Assembly: GCA_031375105.1 (NCBI GenBank)
Contig: JANMHJ010000031.1
Coordinates: 53,368 to 117,367 of the forward strand
Reading direction: 5' to 3'
DNA: 64,000 nt
Origin: JANMDU01 sp031375105
GTDB taxonomy: Bacteria; Pseudomonadota; Gammaproteobacteria; Burkholderiales; Burkholderiaceae_C
Both the position numbers and the translations under genes were made by a program. The notes beneath the pieces were generated by a model. It searched no databases. It saw only the letters and a list, made by a program, of their open reading frames with translations, and was not told the DNA's origin. How positions within the stretch are numbered: the stretch's first letter is position 1; each line of letters begins with the position of its first letter. Positions 34,981-43,662 of the stretch are shown here, piece by piece.

Positions 34981-36444
34981 TCAACTGCCATTTGCACTTA
35001 GTTTGATGCTGTACAGCCGCTTGAGAGCAGGATTATTGCGATACTCAAACCAGGTCAATATGGCGGCAAGTAAAAGCATTAAAACTAGCCAGCCAAGAGC
35101 TGTCCAAGCGGCAAGGTTAAGTCGGACCGAATTTGTTGCACTCAAGCATAGTGCGACAAACATCAATCCTGCTAACCATCTGATCTCATCCAATCGACAA
35201 CACAACATCCGCCTGACCAACGAAAGCATGCACAAAGCGGCTACTATGCTTGCAATTTGCAAAAATACAAATAAGGTAGCTATATCTAAATCCAAAAACC
35301 AAGATGACAGGAACGCTGACCCAAGAACGATTACTGCAATAGCGTATGGCCAAGAAATCGATGAGGCCCTACCAGTTACTTGAACTGCATGAGCAAACAA
35401 GCCTGAAATCACGCGGCACATTTCCACAATGATACCAATCTGAATGTATTCCACCGAGGCACGAAACTCTCGACCTAAAAGTAAAGTAGCTATTGCTTCA
35501 CTAGAAAGCAGTAATAAGCCGGCGCAAAAGAGATAAAAGGGCCCCAGTAGATTAACAAAATCGTTATACGCCAAATTTGCCTCGCTCTTACCTAACGAAA
35601 TCGCTTTGAACAAATAGGGATGCAAAATTTGTTGAGATAGGCTTTCAATCATAACCCACATGTAGCTGGCCAACATAAATCCTGCTAAAACTAGCCCAAG
35701 CGTACTCATCCCATATAAAGACTCAATTCCAATACGCCAACCCGTCCATAGTATCCAAATGAAAGCCGCAGAAGCACTGATTGGGAGTAAGAAATCCTTG
35801 ATTAGCATTCTATTCAAAAATAAAGGATGATGTTGTTCACCAGACATCGATTGGGTAGTAGAAGCGAGTCGTCGTTGCACCAAAAATTTATAGCCAATAA
35901 ACGCAGACAGAGTAAGCCCGCTGGCTTGACCGAATAACCAAGCTTGCGCATTCGGCCACACCAAAGATAGTAACCAAGAAATTAGTAAAGAGGAGATCGC
36001 CGTCAAAGCCATCAAAACCGCCGATTCTTTATGCCAACCCAATGTATTCAAAGAAAAAATTATTGTCGCATTTGCACTTGTAGCGCCCACCATCCATGTG
36101 AGTAACACCAACAAAACCACTTGAATATCCTTATTCTGAATCCAAGACACAGAAAGCAGTATTGCCGAGGCTATCAGAGAAATAGTGACTACATATCTGG
36201 CAAATGAAGCCAGCTTCTGGAAAAATCGTCCATCTAGCCACCATGTATTGATGTGACGATTGAAATACTGCCCAAGTGGTCCAATTAGTAACAATGCACA
36301 CAGTCCGTGAAAAGCAAGAACCCAGCCAAGCATCCCGTATTCAGCAGAACCGAGAACGCGGGTAGCTAAGCTAACGTTCAATATTGTGGCAACTGCCGCG
36401 ATTGATCGGCAGGCCGTCAAAGTTAGCAATTCACTTTTGTTCAT
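34981..36444 (-). CDS. Wzx-type polysaccharide flippase
   Basis: 487 residues from ATG 36444 (14-bp overlap with the upstream GT10 gene); about 12 hydrophobic segments across the protein, the MOP/PST topology of flippases that move undecaprenyl-linked repeat units across the inner membrane. Sequence conservation in this family is low, so the call rests on topology and context. No Wzy polymerase, Wzz or ABC exporter gene accompanies it in the window. Confidence 0.85.
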   Translation of the reverse strand: MNKSELLTLTACRSIAAVATILNVSLATRVLGSAEYGMLGWVLAFHGLCALLLIGPLGQYFNRHINTWWLDGRFFQKLASFARYVVTISLIASAILLSVSWIQNKDIQVVLLVLLTWMVGATSANATIIFSLNTLGWHKESAVLMALTAISSLLISWLLSLVWPNAQAWLFGQASGLTLSAFIGYKFLVQRRLASTTQSMSGEQHHPLFLNRMLIKDFLLPISASAAFIWILWTGWRIGIESLYGMSTLGLVLAGFMLASYMWVMIESLSQQILHPYLFKAISLGKSEANLAYNDFVNLLGPFYLFCAGLLLLSSEAIATLLLGREFRASVEYIQIGIIVEMCRVISGLFAHAVQVTGRASSISWPYAIAVIVLGSAFLSSWFLDLDIATLFVFLQIASIVAALCMLSLVRRMLCCRLDEIRWLAGLMFVALCLSATNSVRLNLAAWTALGWLVLMLLLAAILTWFEYRNNPALKRLYSIKLSANGS

Positions 36445-37465
36445 TGAAGTCTTTTTTAGCTGTGGTAACAATAGTCTTCACAAATTCTTGTGCTGTAAAT
36501 GCGTACGAAGCAGCACTAGATAAAAACTGTGCTATTGCTTCTTGGTAATGCAGGAATCTTGATTCGGGCATATTCGACATGTAGGAGAAAAGTTGATGGT
36601 AATCCTTAAAATCGCGCCTATCAATAAAACATTCAGCAGGTATGTGGGTGCAAATATTGTCTGCACCCCAATAAACCGGCACGCAACCGGCTAAAAAACA
36701 ATCAAAGATTTTTTCCGTGATATAGCCTGAAAATCCTTTAGCATTTTCATAACAAATCGCAAAGCAATGCTTGCTCAAAACGTCAGACTTATTGGCCACT
36801 TTCCCTTGATAACTAGGAAAAGCATCGAAGGAAACTCCTCCAAAAGAAGATATCAACTTATATACTTTTGCTTCTATTCGCCCAAGAGTACCGGCTCTCT
36901 TTGCCGGCACATGCCAATCCGTTCCGTAAAGAGAAAAACTAGTCAATGCATTACTTTCAAACCACCGAATTGCAGTAACACGCTCACTGTACAGTTCACG
37001 ATCATCGGCAACTGCACTTGCTTTGTTACCTGCAATCATGCAGCAAAGCTTGAGCCTATTTTCATACCCATCAGGTTTATAAGGCGCTAAGCAATTTGGC
37101 ATGTTCAACTTGATCCATTGCTGACCATCGACGCGGTCATCGTCCCAAGTAAAAATTCGTTTGAATCGTTTAAACAACAAGGGATCCCCGTTGGCCAAAT
37201 GTATCAAAGGGGTTTCAAACTGAATCAAATAGCACTGCTCTCTAGGTAAGTTAGTTCCTCTTGCATCCATATGCAACTCAAAAGCTACTGATTGCCCAAG
37301 GTTCAAATCCGAGGTATTAAGCTCAATGCCTTCGTTATAAAATTCGTCCTTCAACATTGCGTAGGGTAAAAAACAATTATCCCGATTCAAAGGATTATTT
37401 AATTCAAATATTTGGTTGTTTCTGATCCATGGAACAACTAAGCTGGCACGACGATTCAAGTTCAA
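36431..37465 (-). CDS. glycosyltransferase family 10 (alpha-1,3/4-fucosyltransferase-like)
   Basis: 344 residues. The C-terminal donor motif FAICYENAKGFSGYITEKIF followed by LAGCVPVYWGADNI and ECFIDRRDF is the GT10 signature. It uses GDP-fucose (or GDP-colitose) to decorate a GlcNAc-like acceptor. Paired with the GT11 gene, it implies two deoxysugar attachments per repeat unit. Confidence 0.92.
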   Translation of the reverse strand: MNLNRRASLVVPWIRNNQIFELNNPLNRDNCFLPYAMLKDEFYNEGIELNTSDLNLGQSVAFELHMDARGTNLPREQCYLIQFETPLIHLANGDPLLFKRFKRIFTWDDDRVDGQQWIKLNMPNCLAPYKPDGYENRLKLCCMIAGNKASAVADDRELYSERVTAIRWFESNALTSFSLYGTDWHVPAKRAGTLGRIEAKVYKLISSFGGVSFDAFPSYQGKVANKSDVLSKHCFAICYENAKGFSGYITEKIFDCFLAGCVPVYWGADNICTHIPAECFIDRRDFKDYHQLFSYMSNMPESRFLHYQEAIAQFLSSAASYAFTAQEFVKTIVTTAKKDFNEQK

Positions 37466-37470
37466 ATTCC

Positions 37471-38658
37471 TTACTGGAGTGATTGACTCACATGATGCAA
37501 AGCGTCAATACAGTGTTTGACTGAATAGTGATGATTTCCAACAAACAGTCCAGAGATATCGATGTGCTCGGCATTCGGTAGTCTTCCATGGATTTCAGCA
37601 TCAAAATACTTGATCACTTCATTTTTCGCAAAATTCCCTGCGACGATGGGTCTGCACTCAAAGCCTTGACTTTCCAAGCAAGTCAGCAGCATCTCCCTAG
37701 TCAAATCTACACCGGGACGAATCACTAAACTGAAGCCAAACCAACTACTTGCGCCGATTTCACGCTGGATCATAATTTTTGACTGCTGCCCAAGTTTTTC
37801 TTGTAATAGTTTCCCATTCTCCCTCCTAGCGCTAATCAACTTAGGCAGCTTCTTAATTTGCTCAACACCAATTGCACCAGACAGCTCTAAAGGCCGCACG
37901 TTATAGCCGGGCAACACGAAGCGGAACGCCTCTTTGAACGGATCATCGCTCTTTTCACCGCAAACATGGTTGAACTTGGGCAGATTGCGCGTCCAGCCAT
38001 GTGCGCGCATACACAACAAAATGTGATGCAACTCTTCGTCATCTGTGACGACTACGCCCCCTTCCATCGTAGAGATGTGATGGGAAAAGAATGAGCTGAA
38101 ACTACCCATCACACCAAATGTACCTGCCATTTTTCCACCAAAGCTCGCACCCAAAGACTCGCAGTTGTCTTCAATCAACCGAATATTTTTACCAGCAGTT
38201 AAGGCGGTGATCCGATCAAAATCATTCGGATTTCCAAGCAGATTGACGGCCATGATCAACCGGGTCTTGTCTGTTATTGCAGTAGCCAATTGACCAAGAT
38301 CAAAATTAAGCGTTTCAAGATCAATGTCAACGAACTTCAACTTCAGTCCGTATTGATGGAGCGGGAAATAGGTTGTACTCCACGACACAGCGGGAACGAT
38401 CACCTCATCTCCGCGCTGCAGTGGATTGTTTTTTGTATAAAAAAGCGCAGCGACCATCAGTAAGTTAGCTGTTGATCCAGAACTAACCATGACAGCATGC
38501 TGGCTACCTATATAGCTTGCAAAATCTTTTTCAAAAGCTGCGACTTCCTTACCCATGGTAAACATGCCTGAAGCGATAACGCGTTGCATTGCTGCATATT
38601 CAGCTTCATCCCATGTTGTAGTTGCTAAGGGAAATTTAACTGGGCTCATTCTTGCCAT
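37471..38658 (-). CDS. DegT/DnrJ/EryC1 enzyme of the 3-dehydratase type (ColD/RfbH-like)
   Basis: 395 residues, aspartate-aminotransferase fold type I. The position that normally holds the PLP-binding lysine reads SFFSHHISTMEGG, with His194 aligned to the lysine. This exchange is the hallmark of ColD (GDP-4-keto-6-deoxymannose 3-dehydratase) and the RfbH/E1 dehydrases. IEDNCESLGASFGGKMAGTF and NVRPLELSGAIGVEQ are also as in this group. Beside gmd and an Fcl/ColC-like gene this predicts GDP-colitose formation. RfbH-like proteins acting on CDP-sugars are the alternative, but no CDP-sugar genes are present. Confidence 0.82.
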   Translation of the reverse strand: MARMSPVKFPLATTTWDEAEYAAMQRVIASGMFTMGKEVAAFEKDFASYIGSQHAVMVSSGSTANLLMVAALFYTKNNPLQRGDEVIVPAVSWSTTYFPLHQYGLKLKFVDIDLETLNFDLGQLATAITDKTRLIMAVNLLGNPNDFDRITALTAGKNIRLIEDNCESLGASFGGKMAGTFGVMGSFSSFFSHHISTMEGGVVVTDDEELHHILLCMRAHGWTRNLPKFNHVCGEKSDDPFKEAFRFVLPGYNVRPLELSGAIGVEQIKKLPKLISARRENGKLLQEKLGQQSKIMIQREIGASSWFGFSLVIRPGVDLTREMLLTCLESQGFECRPIVAGNFAKNEVIKYFDAEIHGRLPNAEHIDISGLFVGNHHYSVKHCIDALHHVSQSLQ

Positions 38659-39581
38659 TCCTTCAAGTAATAATCGTATGCGTTTCTAAGTCCATCTTCA
38701 AGACTTGTTGGCGCTTTCCAGCCCCATGAAGATAGTTTGGAAACATTGGTCAACTTGCGTTTCATGCCAACTGGTTTGCTAGTGTCAAAAACGAATCGTC
38801 CTTTCCAACCAATGACATTTGCTGCTGCCTCGTAATATTCACTTACCGTGTAGTCGTGCCCTAGACCTACGTTCATAACATTTGGCAATGCTTCGAAGTT
38901 TGTTAACGCACGCAAAACAGCTTCAGCCAGATCTCCGGCATACATGAATTCTCGCCTAGCAGTGCCATCGCCCCAAATATCCACAGTCTCGTTGGCAGCC
39001 AATTTTGCCAAATGCATTTTATGAATGATGGCGGGAATCAGATGTGAATTCTTAGGGGAAAATTTGTCGTGTCTTCCATACAAATTACAAGGCACCAAGC
39101 TTTTGTAATGAAGGTGGGGAGATTCGCGGTGAACATATTCACACAGCCTAGTTGCATACACCTTGGCGATAGCGTAGCCTTCATTGGTCGGCTCTAGCTC
39201 ACCTTTCAGGATCATGTCTTCAGCCAAGCTGGTATCCGCGTCACGCGGATACATACACGAGCTAGCAAGATTGAGAAGTCGAGGAATGCCAGCCTGTCTG
39301 CTTGCCAAGATCACATTTCGCGCCAGATCCGTGTTGACAACCAAGAAATCGACAGGCCGAGCCATGTTTGCCTGTATCCCACCGACCAAGCCTGCGCTGT
39401 GTATGACTATTGTGGGTTGATATCGTTGCATCCAATCCAAGGTTGTCTGATAATTGGCCAGATCCAAGTCTTTACTGGATGGGGCGAGAATTTCAAAATC
39501 TCTTGCAAGCGGATGCTCAAGGATATTACTCCCGACCATTCCGCGTCCACCCGTCAGTAAAACACGCGTCTTTGCTTTCAT
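38646..39581 (-). CDS. GDP-L-fucose synthase or GDP-colitose synthase (Fcl/ColC family)
   Basis: 311 residues: VLLTGGRGMVGSNIL (nucleotide site), LASSCMYPRDADT and the catalytic YAIAKVYATRL. Fcl and ColC are homologous 5-epimerase/4-reductases; they cannot be told apart by eye. The overlap with the ColD-like gene (13 bp) favours ColC, while neither excludes GDP-fucose production. Confidence 0.88.
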   Translation of the reverse strand: MKAKTRVLLTGGRGMVGSNILEHPLARDFEILAPSSKDLDLANYQTTLDWMQRYQPTIVIHSAGLVGGIQANMARPVDFLVVNTDLARNVILASRQAGIPRLLNLASSCMYPRDADTSLAEDMILKGELEPTNEGYAIAKVYATRLCEYVHRESPHLHYKSLVPCNLYGRHDKFSPKNSHLIPAIIHKMHLAKLAANETVDIWGDGTARREFMYAGDLAEAVLRALTNFEALPNVMNVGLGHDYTVSEYYEAAANVIGWKGRFVFDTSKPVGMKRKLTNVSKLSSWGWKAPTSLEDGLRNAYDYYLKEWQE

Positions 39582-40651
39582 TTCATCGCCTTGGCTTTCA
39601 CCATTTCGGCTTGAGCATCTTCAAGATCAGATTGCGCCATGCTAGTCACCAATTCGGCGAAGCTCGTTCGAGGTGTCCAGCCCAGTTTGGCTTTGGCTTT
39701 GCTGGCATCACCTAGCAATGTCTCCACTTCAGCAGGTCGGAAATAGCGAGAATCGATAGCCACAATCACGTTGCCCGTGGTTTCATCGATACCTTTCTCT
39801 TCAATACCAGCGCCTTGCCAACGAATCTTCATGCCGAGATGATCACTTGCCGCTTCGACGAACTGGCGCACGCTGTACTGCACACCGGTTGCAATCACTA
39901 AATCTTCGGGTGTTTCTTGCTGCAACATGAGCCACATGGCCTCTACATAATCCTTGGCATGCCCCCAGTCCCGCTTCGCATCCATATTACCTAAATAAAG
40001 ACAGTCTTGCGTGCCGAGTTTGATGCGCGCCAATGCACGAGTGATTTTTCGGGTCACGAAGGTTTCTCCACGAACCGGAGATTCGTGATTAAAAAGAATG
40101 CCATTACATGCATAGATGCCGTATGCCTCACGGTAGTTAACTGTGATCCAGTAGCCGTAGAGTTTTGCTACAGCATACGGGCTACGCGGATAGAAAGGTG
40201 TCGTTTCGCGCTGTGGAGTTTCTTGCACCAGCCCATACAACTCTGATGTACTCGCTTGATAAAAGCGTGTCTTTTTTTCCAAACCTAGGATGCGGATAGC
40301 CTCAAGAAGGCGAAGTGTCCCCATAGCATCGGAGTTAGCTGTGTATTCAGGTTCCTCAAAACTCACCGCCACATGTGATTGAGCAGCAAGGTTATATATC
40401 TCATCGGGCTGAGATTGCTGAATGATACGCAGCAATGAGGATGAATCAGTCATATCCCCATGGTGAAGGATCATTCGAACATCAGATTCATGAGGGTCTT
40501 TAAACAAATGATCGATTCGCTGTGTATTGAACAATGACGTGCGCCGCTTGATGCCGTGCACCTCATAACCCTTGTCCAATAGCATTTCTGCCAAATAAGA
40601 TCCGTCCTGACCTGTCACGCCAGTAATCAGAGCTACTTTTCTTTTACTCAT
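39578..40651 (-). CDS. gmd: GDP-mannose 4,6-dehydratase
   Basis: 357 residues, normal length. VALITGVTGQDGSYLAEML binds NADP, YNLAAQSHVAVSFEEP is characteristic and YAVAKLYGYWITVNYREAYG carries YxxxK. It makes GDP-4-keto-6-deoxymannose, the branch point to fucose, colitose, rhamnose or perosamine. Its stop overlaps the Fcl/ColC start by 4 bp. Confidence 0.97.
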   Translation of the reverse strand: MSKRKVALITGVTGQDGSYLAEMLLDKGYEVHGIKRRTSLFNTQRIDHLFKDPHESDVRMILHHGDMTDSSSLLRIIQQSQPDEIYNLAAQSHVAVSFEEPEYTANSDAMGTLRLLEAIRILGLEKKTRFYQASTSELYGLVQETPQRETTPFYPRSPYAVAKLYGYWITVNYREAYGIYACNGILFNHESPVRGETFVTRKITRALARIKLGTQDCLYLGNMDAKRDWGHAKDYVEAMWLMLQQETPEDLVIATGVQYSVRQFVEAASDHLGMKIRWQGAGIEEKGIDETTGNVIVAIDSRYFRPAEVETLLGDASKAKAKLGWTPRTSFAELVTSMAQSDLEDAQAEMVKAKAMK

Positions 40652-40654
40652 ACT

Positions 40655-42112
40655 TCAACTTCTTCCATAAGTATCTTCAAGTCGGATGATGTCATCTTCG
40701 CCTAAATAGCTGCCAGACTGCACCTCGATAATTTCGAGCTCAGTTTCTGTACGATTTGCTAGCCGATGGACTGAACCCAGAGGGATATAAGTAGACTGGT
40801 TTTCTTTAAGGACAATGACTTTTTCATCACATGTGACCTCCGCAGTCCCTTTAACGATGATCCAATGCTCCGCACGCATTGCGTGCTTTTGCAAACTCAA
40901 TGAAGCACCCGGCTTGACATTAATCCTCTTGACTTTGAAGCGCTCGCCTTCATCAATGCTGTCATACCAGCCCCAAGGGCGATGGACTTTTCGGTGCAGA
41001 CTTGATTCGTTGCGCCCTGATTTTTGTAGCTGCGCAACAATGTTTTTTACGTTCTGGCTGCTAGATTTTTGGCAAACCAGTACGGCATCGGCGGTTTCTA
41101 CGATTGCCAAGTCTTTAACACCCACAGCACCGACCAACCGACTGCTGGCATGAATGAAATTATCTTGGCTACCGTCGAGCAACACATCGCCATGACAAAC
41201 ATTGCCCAGCGAATCTGTTTGGCCGACCTGCCATACAGCATCCCAAGCACCGACATCACTCCAACGTGCCTGTAAATCAACCATGCGGATTGAAAAAGCT
41301 GAACCCGGACATTTCTCCATGACGGCATAGTCAACAGATTCTGATGGCACTTTTGCGAATGCAGCAGCATCCGGACGAACAAATTCTATCTCGCTGTGCA
41401 AAGAATCTCGTATTTGACTTTCCCACGCCTTCTCGCATGCTTGCAAAATATCGGGACGGAATTGCCCAAGTGCCTTGAGCCAAATACTCGCCTTGAGAAC
41501 AAACATGCCACTGTTCCAACTGTAATCTCCGCTAGCGAGGTATTGCTGCGCAATATGAGCCTGCGGCTTTTCTACAAATTGAAGCACCTGATGCGCACCT
41601 AGATCATCAGCACTCTTGGCGAATTGAATATAGCCATAGCCCGTCTCTGCGCGATCTGGAGTGATGCCCAAGATAGCCACAGAATCTGTGGAAGCCACCT
41701 CAATGGCTTGTCGCAAACTCTTGGCGTACCCCGCCTCGTCACCGATATGTTGATCCGATGGGCTTGTCACCAAAATCGGGTCTTGGCCATCAGCAACAGC
41801 CTCTAACGCGGCCAAAGTTAACGCTGCGGCCGTGTTTCGCGCACTGGGCTCCAGGAGAAATGTAGATGCCCCTTGCTGAAGTTCACGCAATTGCTCCAAT
41901 GCTAGGAAGCGGTGCTCCTCGTTTGTGACGATCAGGCTCGCGTTGATCTGAATTCGTTCGCTGGCCAACGCACGTAAACGCTTTGCTGCCAACTGAAACA
42001 GGCTGTGCACTCCAGTCAGTACCAAAAACTGCTTCGGGAAACCCGCACGGGAGAGTGGCCACAGGCGAGTACCTGAACCTCCGCAGAGGATGACGGGAAC
42101 GACTTTGATCAC
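40655..42112 (-). CDS. manC: mannose-1-phosphate guanylyltransferase / mannose-6-phosphate isomerase
   Basis: 485 residues, type II bifunctional enzyme. Residues 1-280: VILCGGSGTRLWPLSRAGFP nucleotidyltransferase with FVEKPQ. Residues about 360-485: cupin isomerase with RPWGWYDSIDEGERFKVKRI and QKHAMRAEHW. Supplies GDP-mannose to gmd. No phosphomannomutase gene is nearby, so that step must come from elsewhere. Overlaps the regulator gene by 4 bp. Confidence 0.95.
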   Translation of the reverse strand: MIKVVPVILCGGSGTRLWPLSRAGFPKQFLVLTGVHSLFQLAAKRLRALASERIQINASLIVTNEEHRFLALEQLRELQQGASTFLLEPSARNTAAALTLAALEAVADGQDPILVTSPSDQHIGDEAGYAKSLRQAIEVASTDSVAILGITPDRAETGYGYIQFAKSADDLGAHQVLQFVEKPQAHIAQQYLASGDYSWNSGMFVLKASIWLKALGQFRPDILQACEKAWESQIRDSLHSEIEFVRPDAAAFAKVPSESVDYAVMEKCPGSAFSIRMVDLQARWSDVGAWDAVWQVGQTDSLGNVCHGDVLLDGSQDNFIHASSRLVGAVGVKDLAIVETADAVLVCQKSSSQNVKNIVAQLQKSGRNESSLHRKVHRPWGWYDSIDEGERFKVKRINVKPGASLSLQKHAMRAEHWIIVKGTAEVTCDEKVIVLKENQSTYIPLGSVHRLANRTETELEIIEVQSGSYLGEDDIIRLEDTYGRS

Positions 42113-42471
42113 GACTTGCTCCCAAATGAATGGGCATTACCGCTTTCAATCAGCGCCTGTTCCTTCAAAACGGCGATTTGTGCAGTCAAACGCTCATACT
42201 CAAGCAACTTCACCTGTAAAAACTCAGCCGTCAGCTCTGCCCGCGCTGCAATACCTGCTGGAGTCAGCACGTATGCGTAAGCCAGTTTGTTTTTGCTGTT
42301 TTTGAAGTTTTGCGCCTTAAGGAAACCTTTCGCGAGCAGGGCTTTAAGGCAGTAATTGACTTTGCCTAGGCTCACACCCAGCTCTCCAGCAAGCTCGCGT
42401 TGATTGAGTTTAGGCTGATGCGCTAGCAGTTGCAAGGTGCGCAGATCGGTTTCGAGGGCGGATGTGTTCAT
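42109..42471 (-). CDS. MarR-family EPS-associated transcriptional regulator
   Basis: 120 residues from ATG 42471; the longer frame lacks family similarity and runs antisense into the next gene. A winged helix with NQRELAGELGVSLGKVNYCL and LLAKGFLKAQNFKN, then a C-terminal coiled helix, matches the small MarR-like regulators linked to exopolysaccharide loci. First gene of the minus-strand arm, so probably regulates manC and the downstream genes, and perhaps the divergent GT4 gene 45 bp away. Confidence 0.9.
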   Translation of the reverse strand: MNTSALETDLRTLQLLAHQPKLNQRELAGELGVSLGKVNYCLKALLAKGFLKAQNFKNSKNKLAYAYVLTPAGIAARAELTAEFLQVKLLEYERLTAQIAVLKEQALIESGNAHSFGSKS

Positions 42472-42516
42472 GTGTTGAACAGATGCTACCATAAGCTTCG
42501 TTTCAAAATCAAATTT
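42472..42516. promoter_or_regulatory. divergent promoter region of the glycan locus
   Basis: 45 bp between the MarR-type regulator and the GT4 gene. AT-rich, with TTGAA and TTCAA forming widely spaced inverted half-sites; both promoters and any MarR operator must lie here or in the adjacent coding ends. Confidence 0.4.
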
Positions 42517-43662
42517 ATGCTCCGCGTTCTCTGTTTTGGTCGCTTTTTCGATGATGTCCCCGGCGGGATGCAAACGCATGTGGATCATTTGTTTCGAGCC
42601 ATGAAAGGCGAAGTTGAGTATGTGCATCTGGTGCCAAGCCGAGACTCAACAGGCTTTGAGGGGCAATTACACGGTTTCCCGCTGATCCGCACGCCAAGCT
42701 GGAATGTGGATGGCTCATTGGCCATTTCACCTCAATTGATCGCCAAAGCCCGTCGATTGCATCGCGAGAAACCTTTTGATCTGGTGCATCTGCATTTTCC
42801 CGATCCGATGTCGCATGTGGCTTCTTGGGCGATTCCCGCGCATGTGCCGCGCGTGATCACTTGGCATGCAGACATTGTTCGCCAAAAACTTCTTTTGCTC
42901 GGCTATCGCCCCTTCCAGAATGCGGCTTTGCGCCATGCCAAAGGCATCATTGCGGCCACGCCAGCCCACATCAAAAGCTCTGCTGAATTACCCGCACCGC
43001 ATCTGCAAGACAAACTGCATGTCGTGCCTTTCGGCTTTGATCTAGCGCATTACGCTGTGCCCCACGCCTTAGCGCAGTCATTGCGCGCGCAGTTTTCTGG
43101 TCAAGTCATCTTCGCCCTTGGCCGCCATGTGCATTACAAAGGTTTTGATATTCTGATCAACGCCATGGCGCAGTTGGCGCCTGATACGCAACTCATCATC
43201 GGCGGTGAAGGGCCTTTAACAGCAGAGTGGAAAGCCATGGCGGCGCAAAGCTCGGCCAAGGCGAGAATTCATTTTGTGGGCAAGATCAGTGATGCCGATT
43301 TACCGGCTTATTTCCAAGCTTGCGATGTGTTTTGCCTGCCTGCGGTGAACCAAGCCGAAGCATTTGGCATTGTGCAGGTGGAGGCTTTTGCCTGCGCTAA
43401 GCCGGTGGTGAGCACGCGCCTGAACAATGGCGTGGATTTTGTCAACCAAGATGGCATCACGGGTTTTACCGTCACGCCAAGCAGCGTCGATGAGCTTGCT
43501 GCCGCGCTAAGCAAACTACTGGCAGATGCAGATCTGCGCCAAAGACTAGGCCAACAGGCTTTGCTGCGTGCTCAGCAAGAATTCTCTTTGGAAGCCCTGC
43601 GCGGCAAGACCTTGGCCGTCTACGAGCAAGCAGTGCGACAAGCCCAGGGCTCTGAGCCATGA
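42517..43662 (+). CDS. glycosyltransferase family 4
   Basis: 381 residues from ATG 42517 (longer starts run into the divergent regulator). FFDDVPGGMQTHVDHLFRAM is the acceptor-side motif; FALGRHVHYKGFDILINAM and NQAEAFGIVQVEAFACAKP (EX7E) form the donor site. Base composition is like the chromosome, unlike the AT-rich core to its left. Overlaps the following SDR gene by 4 bp. Confidence 0.92.
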   Translation: MLRVLCFGRFFDDVPGGMQTHVDHLFRAMKGEVEYVHLVPSRDSTGFEGQLHGFPLIRTPSWNVDGSLAISPQLIAKARRLHREKPFDLVHLHFPDPMSHVASWAIPAHVPRVITWHADIVRQKLLLLGYRPFQNAALRHAKGIIAATPAHIKSSAELPAPHLQDKLHVVPFGFDLAHYAVPHALAQSLRAQFSGQVIFALGRHVHYKGFDILINAMAQLAPDTQLIIGGEGPLTAEWKAMAAQSSAKARIHFVGKISDADLPAYFQACDVFCLPAVNQAEAFGIVQVEAFACAKPVVSTRLNNGVDFVNQDGITGFTVTPSSVDELAAALSKLLADADLRQRLGQQALLRAQQEFSLEALRGKTLAVYEQAVRQAQGSEP

